Made by a program: the position numbers and the translations under genes. The notes under the pieces are model-generated. The model was not told where the DNA came from. It was given only the letters and a program-made list of their open reading frames with translations, and made no database searches. DNA of 64,000 nucleotides from the NCBI GenBank assembly GCA_022496805.1, contig CM040093.1:3970501-4034500 (forward strand), read 5' to 3'. Shown here one piece after another: positions 10,493 through 23,050 of this stretch. Source of the stretch: Pohlia nutans (lineage: Eukaryota; Streptophyta; Bryopsida; Bryales; Mniaceae). Each line of letters begins with the position of its first letter. Positions within the stretch are counted from its first letter, which is position 1.

Positions 10493-11245
10493 ATGGCTCT
10501 CGTGATGTCACCGTGGATTGGGCGAGGGTGTGGCCGGCGTGCGAGGCCCTTCCGCTTTGGCAGCCCTTCGTTGTTCACCGACCTCGTCATCTTCAAGGTT
10601 CCTATGTTGCAGATGAGGCAGGCTAATTCTTGTGCACCTGCTGGAATTAGCCCCAACGCCATGTCCAACGCTCGTGTTGTGCAGTGGGCTGAGACAGCGG
10701 AGGCCCATACCTTCAAGCTTCGCCTGCCAGGTAATTCAATTATATACCAACTGGTACCAAATAATATGGTGCCAACACGTTCCATTCTTTGAGAGAAAGC
10801 TCAGATGATTAGGTCGACACCATATCGATCCTGACTTCTTGCTGCAAGCAATTCTGTGGATTCTTTTAGTTCTACGTAGCATAATCTAATGAATTAATGA
10901 TCGAATACAGGGTTGAAAAAGGAGGATCTGCAAATCCAGGTAGAAGACGACCGAACTCTGTACATCAGCTACAGCAACCAGCCCAAAGAAGTAACAGCCA
11001 AGGAGGGGGCTGCTACGAAAGAGCAGAAGTCACCCAGCGAATTCATGCGAAAGTTCAAGCTTCCAGAGACGGCGGACTTGGAGCAGATCAAAGCGGAGGT
11101 GACGAACGAAACGTTGACGGTGACAGTCCCGAAGCTGAAGCTGAAAGCCTCGCAGCCTCGCAGAATAGATATCAGTGAAGGTGCAGCAGAGAAATCCGAG
11201 CAGCAGCCAGGCTCAGCAAAGCCTTCGACCAGCTCCACTTCCTAG
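10493..11245 (+). CDS. Small heat-shock protein, class I-like HSP20, two exons, 190 aa
   Basis: Exon 1 is 10493-10730, the intron 10731-10910 (GTAATT...ATACAG, 180 nt), exon 2 10911-11245. The join splits a Gly codon and yields an unbroken alpha-crystallin domain. It starts with VVQWAETAEAHTFKLRLPG (residues 62-80), continues LKKEDLQIQVEDDRTLYIS and SEFMRKFKLPE, and ends ETLTVTVPK near 154. The N-terminus MALV is typical of plant cytosolic class I sHSPs. The C-terminal tail carries an IDI motif (I-x-I/V type, needed for oligomer assembly) followed by a Ser/Pro/Glu-rich extension. sHSPs bind unfolding proteins as ATP-independent holdases in the cytosol. The N-terminal arm is divergent and an intron at this place is uncommon for class I genes. 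I chose the second in-frame ATG because it gives the family's MAL- start; an upstream ATG at 10475 would add six residues. This is the only apparently intact host gene in the window. Confidence 0.9.
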
Positions 11246-11617
11246 TCAGAGCATATCTTAGTATACTGTACATGTGACATGTTAGAGTGAAACGAGAACA
11301 AGAGCTCAGCTAGCATGGAACTGTAGCTAGTAATCCTGGATTATTTAGTTCTAGATTGCTTGAGTGAATTTCATGCCAGTGTATTTTGTTCTGGTGTGCA
11401 GCCGACTATTTCTGCATCGTTAATATATTGTTGCACACCATTCTCATTTATATTGATTGAATCCAAATCACATCTTATATTTTCATACATTTAATTACTC
11501 AGATGAAAAGTAAGATCTAACAACTTAAGAATGGTACAACCACATGCCCCGTTTCACACATCATTCATATCATATTTACGTGGCATAGAACAAAACCTTA
11601 TCAGCCAAATGATTATA
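11246..11617. other. 3' flank of the HSP20 gene
   Basis: This stretch holds the AT-rich 3' untranslated region and intergenic DNA. No clear AATAAA signal is present; AATATA near 11422 is the nearest variant. The CACTA element begins 376 bp after the HSP20 stop codon. Confidence 0.5.
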
Positions 11618-11620
11618 AAA

Positions 11621-11744
11621 CACTACTAGAAAATGGGGGGCTCAGCAACGTTTTCTAGCAACGTTTGGGGCTCCGGCCTCGCTGGACTTCTCCAACGTTG
11701 CTGTTAGGGGCTTGGCGGGGCTCCGAGGTCAGGCAAGCAACGTT
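11621..11744 (+). repeat. CACTA left end: TIR and subterminal repeats
   Basis: The 29 bp TIR at 11621-11649 is followed by four AACGTT-centred motifs (11645-11652, 11658-11665, 11693-11700, 11737-11744), mostly GCAACGTT, in both orientations. In En/Spm, arrays of short subterminal repeats bind the TNPA protein. The same role here is inference. Confidence 0.8.
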
Positions 11745-12164
11745 TTGGCGTTCCCAACGACTGCATGCGTTCCCGCAGAATGATAACCGGGATGCAGCGT
11801 TCCCCGTATTCATCGGCAACATCTCCTGACATAAGCATTCACGCTCATTTTAAACAGTAGGGTCCACTGGTTTGGGAATTTTACCCTTGGCAGTCTTAGA
11901 ATGGCATGGGGCTTCTTTTTGGTGCTTACCACCAGTTTGATTACGATACCACCTGTACCTTACCATTTCAGCATTTACCACGGGTTTAAATAAAAACTGA
12001 AATTCACCACTGTTGTAATACCCAGTTGTTATTAAAACAAGTGGGCTACAACTTTAACCCCGGGATTAAATAGTTTCAGATTTAATTAACGGTTATGTTA
12101 CCCAGTTATTGGTACCCGTGGTCTGGGTAATTTCAGGTAATTACGAACTCCCTCTAGTTATTCA

Positions 12165-13217
12165 TATATATATAAAACTATACATAATTAAAATTTTATT
12201 TTTATTTTTATTATTATTTCATTCTTTCTTTCTTTATTTCATATTATATACATATATGTATATATATATATATATATACATATGTTATTGGGTATTTTGG
12301 TATCTATGTGCTTTTTGACTAGGATTTGCGATATGTGGATAAATCTACTTTCAGTCCGAGGACTCCATTCGAGAATATTTTAGGATTGCTCGGAAGCTAA
12401 CAATAGTAAAAAACATCCCCCAAACAGTCTTCAATTTCTATTACGGTTAAAAACAAACTCCATCTGTTAACCCCTAAAGAACCTTGGTTTTCCTTGATTT
12501 TAAGCATCATTTTCACCTCTTTCTACTCATTTTATTGTGAATATTTATATTCCTTTTGCTAGAAAATACCAAGTCAAACATTTAAATAAAATTTAAATTT
12601 GTTTTTCCCAGTTAATTTTTTTTTTCCAATCTCTTCAAATACGGTCAAAAAATATCCAAAACACTGTAATTTCATCTTTTTCCATTCACACGCTATAATC
12701 TTGTAATCTGGGCGGTCAAATTCTATGAAAACTTTAACTTGCTATCTTTTGTTAATCTTTACGAAGATTCTACGGTTACAGTTGAAAAATAATAATATTT
12801 GATGTTTACTTTAAGCCCTGCTCGCACTGCCCATTCTTCTAATAAAGTCCATTTTGTTCCTTAATTTCTACTCGAAAAGATGTAATCTAAAAAAATTTAG
12901 ATTCCCATTTTTGTATTCACATACTACATTCACAATATTTATTTCAAACTAATAAAGAAAAAATTGACAACATGGGAACCTACTTGAACATTGAAATGTC
13001 CTAATTAAGACAGTTGGTGCTTTAGAAGTTCATGGGATTTTGCTAATACAACGCATCCGTTAATATATATATAACTATACATGGTTAAATTTTTATTTTT
13101 ATTTTTATTTTTATTTTTAGTTTTATATTTATTTATTTGTTTATTTCTTTCTTTATTTGTTTTTCTATACATATATATATACATACATACATACATATAT
13201 ATATACATATATATACA

Positions 13218-13276
<59 letters not shown>

Positions 13277-13803
13277 ATTGGGTCTTTTGGTATCTATGTG
13301 CTTTTTGACTAGGATTTGCGACATGTGGAAAAATCTGCTTTCAGTCCGAGGACTCCATTCGAGAATTTTTTAGAATTGTTCGGAAGCTAACAATAATAAA
13401 ATGCATCCTCCAAATAGTCTTCAATTTTTATTAGAGTTAAAAACAAAATCCATCTGTTAACCCCTAATGGACCGTGGTTTTCCCTGTTTTTTAGCATCGT
13501 TTTCACCTCTTTATACTCATTTTATTGTGAATATTGATATTCCTCTTGCTAGAAAATTCCAAGTCAAACATTTAAATAAAATTTAAATTTGTTTTTGACC
13601 AATTTAACAAATTTTCCCATCTCTTCAAATGTGGTAAAAAAATATCCAAACCACTGCAATTTCATCTTTTTCCATTCAAACGTTGTAGTCTTGTAATTTG
13701 GGTCGTCAAAATATATGAAAATTTGAACATGCTCTCCTCTGGTAATATTTACGAAGATTCTACGATTACAGTTCAAAAATAATAATACTCGATGTTTACT
13801 TTA
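12165..13803 (+). repeat. Direct duplication of ~650-740 bp within the CACTA element
   Basis: The segment starting near 12165 is repeated starting near 13063, offset about 0.9 kb. Landmarks in both copies are GTGCTTTTTGACTAGGATTT, CTTTCAGTCCGAGGACTCCA and AATAATA(C/T)TCGATGTTTACTTTAA-like ends. Each copy contains a (TA)n run (about 12251-12280 and 13219-13272) and a T-rich pentamer array. It is non-coding, downstream of the transposase gene's stop. Confidence 0.8.
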
Positions 13804-14233
13804 ATAAAATACAACAAAATAAAATTACCACAACATTGAAATGTTCTACTCTACAAATGGTAGATGCCCATATCCTTGCAGTCCTATAATTCGAGTGTAC
13901 AAGTACGTTGACTGTATAGTGTTTCACTTTCTCCTTCACAATTATCGTGACTTGTTTTACATTTTATTGCACTCCTAGAATTTGTTACCAACTGAAGGTA
14001 AATCTACACACTACAGTACACTGTCAGGGGGTTTAGATTACACACATTCTTACTGCCCAAGACATGAAGGCCAAGGACGGCCCACACAGAGGCCATCCCA
14101 TCTATTCGGATTTTGATATACTCATTTCTAGTTATTTCTCCTACAAAATTTTTACATTATTGTTTCCAGTCGAATCCTAATACATGGAAAAGAAAAAAAG
14201 GGTAAAACCCTAAGTTCTGATGTGAATTATAAA

Positions 14234-14989
14234 TCAGTCACTGTCCACTGGTTCCCCTAATGTATCCTCATCCTCAATGTAATCCTTGCTCTCAGATCCA
14301 GATACAGATTCTTCTGCCACTACTTGGTCTCCTATGTACCGCTGGAATGTTCTTCTCGGGTGTTGGATTACTTCCTCTGGTGCTTGTGCTGACTCCAAAT
14401 TCACATCGGAGTCCACGTCATATTCTTGCTCTTCATCTTCCCCACTTGATTCTTCGTCTTGTGAGTCCACTCCTTCATCCACAAATTCCACACTCAAACC
14501 CGCGGTCTGCTGGACCGGTTCACCGCTGGCCTTGTCCACCCCAAATCTTGGATTGCCAATTTCAATTTCATTAGCCACAGAGTCTCCTGTTTCTGATGAA
14601 GCTAGAATGCCCTTGTAGACAACTGGTTTGGACCATGGATCCACCTTTTTTACTAAACTCCACCCATGGTTAATTTGGTCCTCAACAAAAAACACCTGGT
14701 CACATTCGTGTGGGTATACAAATGGCTCATGACATACCAGATGTGATGGAAGGTATGTTCTCGTTCTCACCCTGGGAAATCCACACTCGTCAATGATCAT
14801 GTTTGGAGCGGATCTTCGGGTGGATTTGCTATCATACCACAACCCCTTTAATAAAGTTACGGTAATAGATGTAAAGTGAAGTTGTACGATATTTTGAATC
14901 CTTCCAAAATATTCCGTTGTACTAGGTGCTTCACCTTCAGTTTCGCTGTTATAGAAATGTGCGCTAATACTTGGTGCAACAATAACCGT
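14234..14989 (-). CDS. TNPD last exon block: DUF4216 and acidic tail
   Basis: The open stretch from 14989 reads TVIVAPSISAHFY, then EYFGRIQNIVQLHF and LLKGLWYDSKS, which is the DUF4216 pattern (GVVV...YYG...IIEL...LFKCDWYD). FVYPHECDQVFFVED and WSLVKKVDPWSKP follow. The remaining ~120 residues are rich in Glu and Asp, as in many TNPD tails, ending at a stop at 14234. A TGA at 14990-14992 closes the frame upstream. The ~2.9 kb between here and exon 5 is intron-like and holds two TTAA MITEs. Confidence 0.8.
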   Translation of the reverse strand, partial: TVIVAPSISAHFYNSETEGEAPSTTEYFGRIQNIVQLHFTSITVTLLKGLWYDSKSTRRSAPNMIIDECGFPRVRTRTYLPSHLVCHEPFVYPHECDQVFFVEDQINHGWSLVKKVDPWSKPVVYKGILASSETGDSVANEIEIGNPRFGVDKASGEPVQQTAGLSVEFVDEGVDSQDEESSGEDEEQEYDVDSDVNLESAQAPEEVIQHPRRTFQRYIGDQVVAEESVSGSESKDYIEDEDTLGEPVDSD

Positions 14990-15871
14990 TCATTTCAATG
15001 AGAAAACAATTTAAGATGTTCACATTCATGCAAACACTAATTAATATTTCTGCTTTATGTTAGTCCAATTCATGTGCACAAATTTGGCTCCACAAATTTG
15101 CGACTATAATGGATATTTTCAAGGTAATCTATTATTAAAATTTGACCATAAATATTAATTCTATCAATTCCTATGTTTAAATTCATCGTTTACTATACCA
15201 AATTATTCTACACAAGGCATAATTACTCCCCACTATTTTTATGTAATATTATATCAAATATTTTCTGACAACCACATTCCCATGATTACACCTGTCTTGA
15301 TTAGTTACTTCCCTCATCACCTGCGGTAAAACGTTCCAAATTAATTAAAACACCGCATCAACTTTTCTCAAATAATGCTATCATTATGTACAACAAACGT
15401 AAAATTCATAGTGTGTTGTTCTCTACGGGGCTTGAAGCTATCTCTCAAAATTAATTAAATAATTTTGTTCAACTTTATAACGTCTCCTTCCTTTATAGAA
15501 TTGTCAAAATACACTCTCATATACTATTTGGCATTCTGTATTTCTTGAAATGTTTTCCTTCCACATTTTCATGCATGAAAATGTATGTGTCCTATTAGTG
15601 CTAACCTATTCTTATTATTTTACTCCTCAAACAAAAGTTTACGAAATGTTGTGTCACCTACTTCAAGAAATTCACTGTTACCCCAAAAAATCCATCTGTT
15701 AACAACAATTCGTATGGATAAATACTTCTAATTTGTAACAACCCAAATGGTCTGTTAATACTAACCTCACTGATCTTCATTTTCTCGTACAAAATCATTA
15801 AGCAATAAATTAATCCTCACTGTCAAAATTGGCTTAAACCAGTTCACATGCAATACTAAGAAGGACCGTCC

Positions 15872-16331
15872 TTAACCCGTAAACGCCTAGAGTTCACAAA
15901 CTCGATCATAAACGTATTCAAAGCCTATCTTAATGTTCTCATCAATGCTTGGATAAAACTCATCCACTGCTTGGGAGTTTCGGGTGCCAAATTCTTGTCC
16001 TGTCTAATGGCTAGATTTAGTCTTACTATAATGCATATTTTTCTAAAATGAGACATGTACAAGTATGACATTTTATGAAATTTTGTTACAAATTTAATAA
16101 ATTTGGTTCGTGATCAAATTCAACTGGAATTTATAATTTTCACTTTCACATCTTATAATTAAATAATGGTAATTGTGTTAATGAATTTAACCGTACAGAG
16201 GGAATGTAATTGTAAATCGTCTTGAACTTTCTTTTCTATATCGATTCCAAATTATTCTTCTAAATGGTACTTTAACATGTTTTTTCTCAAATTGTTAATT
16301 CTTGGGTCACCCTGCTACGTTTAGGAGTTAT
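15872..16331. repeat. TTAA MITE family D, copy in CACTA intron
   Basis: It starts TTAACCCGTAAACGCC and aligns with 49859-50447 and, inverted, with 31265-31852. The right end is degenerate (GGAGTTAT). The internal core TAACCGTACAG lies near 16190. Confidence 0.7.
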
Positions 16332-17031
16332 ATGGTTAAGGGTTTAGGGAAAGTTGGCCTCAGAGTTCACATGGAATTGCATTTGCTATGTTGTTTGACG
16401 ATTTTGGTAGTCACTATAATTTGAACAGCAAGGTTAGGATTTATCGAACAGCAAAAAATTTTGACAGTTCACTGAGACACAGATTCAAGAATAACCACTT
16501 TGACTACGAACCACATAATAGCTATTCCCATAAATTATCCACTGTGGTATTGAATTGGTAGTGCATGGAGGGGGGGGGGGGGGGGGGGTTAAAATCTCAT
16601 AATTAGCTCGTTATTCTGGCATGGACTACATATATTTGGGCACTGCCATCATTCGTCCTTTACACATAATGTTGACTCCAACCTACCTCTGATTAGACAT
16701 TATATTGTCCACTCCACTCTCTCATACCTCGGCAATTATTACACGCATGCATTTACCCATTATTGGATCATGGTCCAATACAACATCTTCTCGGCCTGTT
16801 TCTATTTGGGAAAAATCTGATTCCTTGAGACACTAACTTCATTTCAGAATTAGAAGTTAAAATTTACCTAAGATGTATCCAATTAGTCTCGAAGTAATTA
16901 AAAACTTCTACATCGATTTATCATAATCACCACTAAGAACGCACTCTCAGTATTCATTATTTCATATTCCTTGGATCCTACCCACTCTAGTCTGTAGAAC
17001 ACACTAATCCCTGTGCAAATAAATCTCTCAC

Positions 17032-17798
17032 TTAACCCTTAAGTGATAAGCATTTGCCATTCCGCCCTATATTATACGGTTGTATTTCAGTGTATACGAA
17101 ATGGTTCTACACCTCCTATTTGTTTCAAATCAAAAGTGACATTAAAATTCACAGACATATGGTTTACATGAAGATGTTGGGATCTCAACCGTAACAGCTT
17201 AATTCCAAATTCTGTTAAATTTATGGCAATGTATCTACTATATCTTGAATCCTTGAATCCCTAAATGTCTTCACCTATTTTGTAACAGTCAAAACATTGC
17301 AATTTGTGTACTTGAAATATCACATTGGATGATTTAAAAAATTTCATTGATAGTCGTTAGCATTATGAAGGCATGACAAATATTTCAACATGATTGTAAG
17401 ATATTTTGAATTGTAACAAACTTTATTATGTAAATAAGATAAAAATTCAAAATTAATATATTTTTATCAAAATTAATATCAAAAAATGTATTTAAGGTAT
17501 ATAAAAGTTACATTTACAAGTAGTAACAATATGAAAGACAATATAATAAATTCGACCTACGAATGGAGCATCCTTAGAAATCCCTTTGTATTTAAGACAC
17601 TCCCCATTGCCATTTCCATTTTAATGGAAAAACTTCAAATGAAGTCTGTCCTCCAATCCCAGCGGACAAATGATGTATCATAACATTATTTAAACATCTA
17701 ATTATTACACCAACTACAAAAATGCTAAAGCACTTGATTTTTTGGACGTTTGACTAAACAACAAGCATAATATGGTTGATTGGGCACTCAAGGGTTAA
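17032..17798. repeat. TTAA MITE related to family E, in CACTA intron
   Basis: It starts TTAACCCTTAAGTG and ends CTCAAGGGTTAA. The first ~230 bp resemble the E elements at 41032 and 46960 (GAAATGGTTCTACACCTCCT in common). The rest is AT-rich and unmatched in the window. Confidence 0.65.
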
Positions 17799-17887
17799 GG
17801 GTTCACTAGTTTGTTAAAGTCAATTTTTTTTTAAATTGGAAAAAAATGATCGTAAGTCTAACTACAAATTAAGTGGGAAATATTTAC

Positions 17888-19067
17888 CTGAGTCTTGTGT
17901 TACTTTGCTTGGCCCTTCCCGTGCATGTATTCTGAGGAATTTTCCTTCCACCCACATGTGTGAAAAAAACTTCACCATCTGATGGGGACCCAAGGCCAAA
18001 TGGTACTCCCTATCCGACACCCGAGTGCCCGTACTAATAAGGGCCTGAATTTGTGAAAGAATCCACTCATGAAAAGGAGGCAATGTGGACGAATCTTGAG
18101 CTTCATAGGGAGATCTCCAGTGTGCCAAACTTGGATCGTTTCGAAGTACAAAACAATGAGCTTGGTGTAAAAAAACTTTCCCAACTGGTTCATTGCCTAA
18201 TGTTCGCATCTTGTGGTTTTTGGGCAATAAATAACTAGTAATCTTTGGATCCTCTTTCACACTCCACAACTGCGGAGCACTCGGAGATAATCTGCTAGTG
18301 TACTCCGTGAGATAGTGCATTCCCTCGTAAATAACATACCCCTCTGCCATAGAGCCCTCTGGTCGTGCCCGTTGTCTTACCCAGCCTTTCATGACCTTCA
18401 TGTACCGTTCCAAATAGTACATCCATCGGTAATGAATCGGACCTGCTAATGCCACTTCTCCAGGCAAATGTACTATCTGATGTGGCTGAATGTCAAAAAA
18501 ACTAGGTGGCAAGTGTTGCTCCATTAAGCACATCAACTCTGCTACCTCTTCCTCCATGCCCTGCACCTCCGATTCCAATATTTCTTTATTGTTCAACCAA
18601 CGGAAAAGTGCCCCTAGACGATAAATGATTTGCCGCAGTTCTGGAGATAAAGTTCCCCTAATTGCTATAGGCAATAAATCCAACAAGAGGTTGTGGTAGT
18701 CATGGGTCTTCACTCCTGATATTTTATTATCAGGAAACTTATATTTCCACGAAGAGCCATAACCCCGGGGAGTTTTTATATCTTTCAGTACACCAATGAC
18801 AAAGTCGAAATCGGTTTTCGTCAATACCCATGGAGCATTTGCGTAAGTGTACACCGTATTACCTTTGGCATCTACGCCACTTTCTTGTGCGTGCAAATGC
18901 TCCATTATGCCCATGCCCTCCATCTCCAACCTTTGTTCCACCGAATTTGCCTTTGTGCCTTTTGCGTTTGTGATAGTTTTAAAAAGAGCTGAACACAAAT
19001 TTTTCTCAATATGCATTGGGTCTAGTAAATGAGGGATTAAATGATCTTGCGTTTGCACACATTCCAA
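17888..19067 (-). CDS. TNPD exon 5: DUF4218 region
   Basis: It contains LLDPMHIEKNLCSALFKTI, the end of the tnp2 core including the usual MHIEKN motif. It continues with KTHDYHNLLLDLLPIAIRG, MEQHLPPSFFDIQPHQIVHL and RWMYYLERYMKVMKGWVRQR, the diagnostic DUF4218 blocks, then EGYVIYEGMHYLTEYTS. It ends at a GTAAAT donor. The stretch is open throughout at about 390 codons. The acceptor is unclear; the best AG (GCAAG before ATCATT) leaves the wrong phase relative to the previous donor. Confidence 0.88.
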
Positions 19068-19096
19068 TTATAAGTTTATAATTTGAAACGGTTTCA

Positions 19097-19618
19097 TTAA
19101 CTCCTAAGTGAAGGATCAACCATTTTATGGTCTTTGCCACTGTTTTACGGGGTGCTCGATATAGAATAAACTTTTTCATAGCAAATAAACTATACTCTCA
19201 AATAAGGAATCAACTCTATTTTCCAACCAAATTTTGTTCATGTAAATCTGAGTTAAACTCCACACAAGCCAAACACTTCTACATTGTCTCCTTTTAGAGC
19301 ACTTCATATGTGGGAAAAGTAATGATGTGCTCTCTTTTGAAAATTTTGTGGTAAAAAGTTTTAGAATAAAATGTCTAGTTTAACGATGAATAAAAATTAT
19401 AAACTTCTTAAATTTTTTTATGTAAGCTTGATAAATAAATGGCATGAATGCTCTTAAATTCCTTATGAGTTCCTCAAAGTTTCCTCAAAGTATGGATAAA
19501 TACTAAAAATCATTCTCCCCACTCTTTCTATGCAACCCAACTTCCTCAAAGTTTCATAAGTAATTTTTTGTATCAAGTTTATGTTTTGCCCTTACACCCT
19601 CCGTCATTTAGTGGTTAA
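19097..19618. repeat. TTAA MITE family M, filling a TNPD intron
   Basis: The ends are TTAACTCCTAAGTG and TTTAGTGGTTAA. The interior aligns with the better-preserved copy at 61099-61636 (GAGTTAAACTCCAC in both). It occupies about 520 of the ~600 bases between exons 4 and 5 of the transposase gene. Confidence 0.65.
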
Positions 19619-19665
19619 AAAAGCTTATATATATTTGGAGAGAAATGAGATTGTAGAGTACTCAC

Positions 19666-22110
19666 TGCCCAGTAATCGAGTTCGAAGAAGATACTCAACC
19701 CCTTCATTCCTGATGTCGCCAAAGGCACCATACCTTCTTCTACTTTAGTCCACATAGCAAGCCACTCATACCCAGTCCACCATTTTGGTGGTTCCTTGCT
19801 TTCTTCGTCATAACCACCCCACAAAGCATTATATCGCCGGGCCCCTCCATTTGTGACCCCGCACCAAAAACTTACGGTGCCCGTGGTAAATTATTTTTCC
19901 CAAGAACTCGGTAGAATATGCGGATACCTCAACTGGCCCGCACGGAGGGCATGCATGGTAACCCTGTGTTTGTAAAGAAGATGCTATTCCGTAACCGGGA
20001 TAATCATGCATAGTCCACATCAAAACCGCCTTTGTGACATACGTACGACGGTTGATATGACTGGAAGACATATCAATTACACGCACCCCATCTGTCCACA
20101 ATTTCTTCAACTCCTCCACAAGTGGCCTTAGGTATACATTCATATCCTTAACCTTTTTTTTCCCTGTCCATATACAACAAGATTATTATGTAATTTAAAT
20201 GTAAGTGCTTGGGTACACCCCGATATGCCAAACTTGTTTGTTGAATCCTTCGGGAAATAACTCTAATCTTTCAATTCAACGTTACCTTCTACAAATTATT
20301 TGCAAAGTCGTAGAATATGGGAAAATAAATAAACTTTGATAATTCAGCTACACTAAATAGGGTTTAGAAGTGGTACATAATTATAGAAGAGAAGATATTA
20401 TAGACTTTTACTGTCGAGTGTCCAAAATTTACCAAAGACATTGATTCCGGAACTACTGAGATATCCCCATCGTGTAGATGTAGATGGTAACAAACTTGGC
20501 CAACAATAAAAACTTACAACATGTTTATGTAAATTGCTGCATCTAACAATTACTATACCTACTTAGTGTAGTGCTTTCTTTCAATAATTCTAATTGTTGT
20601 AGAATATTTACCATTGAACATTTCCGGAACATATAGTATATCCATTATCTCACATGGAGCTTGTAATTACCTACTGACGTGGGTTAAGGTAAAGTAATAC
20701 ACAGTATTTCACCCTAAACTGTTCACTCCCCTCTCTAGGATAACTATGTAACCCCAATGTTGTGTGATTTGATTACATGATTGTGAATGAACGTGGGTAG
20801 CGGTGGCTAGCCTGCAATTTGTTACCAGTCACCATCACTGCATGGATACAATGCCACCTGACTAGCTATTTAATTCGATTATTACGTATATGTATGTATA
20901 CGTGTATATGTATCCATATATATATATATATATTCATATATATTATTACATTATCACCAATTATATGCAAAATCAACATATAGTTTGGTCTATATATTAT
21001 TTTAAATTTATGGCAATCACAAAAACCGTGAATAAAGGGAATGAGAGGTTTACGGTTGGCACCTGGAACTATGGCCGCCAAGATGATGTGCGTTGGTTTA
21101 ATTGCCAACCATGGGGGGATGTTTAAATTCACCAACGCAATTGGCCATGTCGAGTGACTAGTTGCATTATTTCCAAACGGGTTAACGCCATCCGTTGCAA
21201 GACCCAAGAAAACCGAACCGTGCCAGACGTCCAATGAAGGATACTTCTTCAACACATGCTTCCAAGCCTTGCAATCCGAAGGAATCCTCATAACTCCATC
21301 TCTGCTTGCGTGGTCATAGTGATGTGTCATCAACCGCAATAGGGTAGGACTGCGATATATAGCTTTTAACCTCGGGGTTATAGGGAAGTAGTGCATTTTC
21401 TAGTGAAGCATAAAAATTCCAGTATTAAAAAACTTAGTAAAGTATGAAAAAACAGAATTGGATGCATAACTGGGAATGAAAAACAAAATAGGAAGGTACA
21501 ATGCTAAATACAAGGAGTTTGTTGCTTACCTTTTTTGGAATTTTTAGGCCAACAAGCCCTTCTCGATAGCGAGAGCAATTGCACTTAGGGCAAAAGTCTC
21601 GGTCGTCATTTCCTTCGCCAAAATATAGAAAATCATCACATGGGCATGTATGAATGGACTCGTAATCTAGACCAATTTCTGTAATTACCTTTTGTGCTTC
21701 TGCTCGGGTCTTGGGCATCTTTGAATCTAATTTTTTGTTAATGATGTGGTTGTTGATAGCATTCAACACATCATCAAAGCACACATTAGTCATCCCTGGA
21801 TTTTTAGCTTGAATTTTGAGCAGTATCATAATAATTGCTAGTCTATTAGTTGAAGATCCAGCATAAATGGGTGTGGAGGCCTCTCTCTCCAGAGTTGTAA
21901 CTTCCTCCTCATGAAACTCCTCTGATTCAAATTCCAAAGGTACTGGCTCTACACCTATGTGGTGTAATATGAAATCAGCCATGACAATGACTAGGTCATC
22001 CCCTTCATCATTATCTACGATTTCCATAGCAACGGTATTTGGCTGAGAGGAATTAGCTCTAGCTGCAGCCATAATCTGGAGAGGCCCTATAGGACGGTCA
22101 CCCAAACCTG
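19666..22110 (-). CDS. TNPD exons 2-4: tnp2 catalytic region
   Basis: Exon 2 (about 22110-21530) is acidic. It carries the conserved pattern MPKTRAEAQKVITEIGLDYE, then HTCPCDD, FCPKCNCSRYREG and IPKK. Exon 3 (21399-21063) carries YFPITPRLKAIYRSP, MRIPSDCKAWKH, LGLATDGVNPFGN, WPIALVNLNIPPW and AIVPG. Exon 4 (20163-19666) carries MNVYLRPLVEELKKLWTDGV, WTMHDYPGYG and CPPC. After a frame break near 19836-19849 it continues YNALWGGYDEE, then GLSIFFELDYWA up to a GTGAGT donor. These are the textbook blocks of Transposase_21 (tnp2), including the Asp of LATDG and of WTMHDYPG. MITE G copy 1 sits in the intron before exon 2. Confidence 0.88.
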
Positions 22111-22621
22111 CTGTATAAAAAGCCTGCCAATCAGTAACACAATAATTGCATTACTATATTTACAACAGATAGCTCGTATGCGTTATGAACTTTAGAATGG
22201 AATCTATAGTTTCAACCAATCGTAAAATTATTCAAATTCTAAAAATAAAATTAGACATCTTGGTGAATTAATTCTAAAACGATAATTATTATAAACTTGC
22301 TCGGATTCAAGCTTTTCAACATGAATGGTGAATTATATATATTCTGGGTTAATTCTGGCTTTACTCAAGAATCAAAGGAGAAGATTGGGAGGGTGAATGA
22401 ATGTGATATGATCATGACCAGGGCTTGAAGGAGGTCAGGGTGAAAGGCATATCAATTTTTTATGTGCAAATAATTTTGGAGCTCTGATGTAATGTGCGAA
22501 CAAATTAAAAAAAATGGTCTATAAGTCTGACCCACATGTGTTATACATACCCATCACCACCAAAGACAGACTGGATCATTGAATCTCTCAAGAATTAAAA
22601 CATATAATTGTATTTGGGTAA

Positions 22622-23050
22622 TTAACCCTTTAACGTCCCGATTCAACACTGTGTTCAAAGAATTGTTATAAAATGGTTGATGAAAAACTGAAATGGAGTT
22701 GATATACAATACAACTATGTAAATGTCAATGTGTAGATAACATCCGTACAGTTGGATTCATCATATTTATTATTAATATTTTTAAAGTAATTATGCAAGG
22801 TTATCTCTTGGAATTCAATTAAAAATCCAAAATTAACACAAAAAAAATTAATAATATTGTAATGAAATTAGAATGACATGCACTACGAGATGGTATGGTT
22901 TCCATTATTTGATTCTAATTACTATGGAAAATCATATTGAAGGTTGTCTTTATTTTTGAACTAAGATCGAAACTTGACATTAATCACTTTTGTAAATATT
23001 CAACTATCAAATTAGCGTAAACTAATCCAATTAGTTCATTGATAATAGAA
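22622..23050. repeat. TTAA MITE family G, right-truncated, in CACTA intron
   Basis: It starts TTAACCCTTTAACGTCC and aligns with 54404 and 60285 copies through the core ATCCGTACAGTTGGATTCAT near 22742. Similarity fades near 23050 and the right terminus is absent. Confidence 0.7.

Noticed and set aside
10444..10785. Minus-strand frame across HSP20 exon 1
   Set aside because: It is antisense to a well-supported sHSP exon and lacks any recognised motif.
13005..13373. Frames rich in Tyr and Ile on both strands
   Set aside because: They translate (TA)n and T-rich pentamer arrays.
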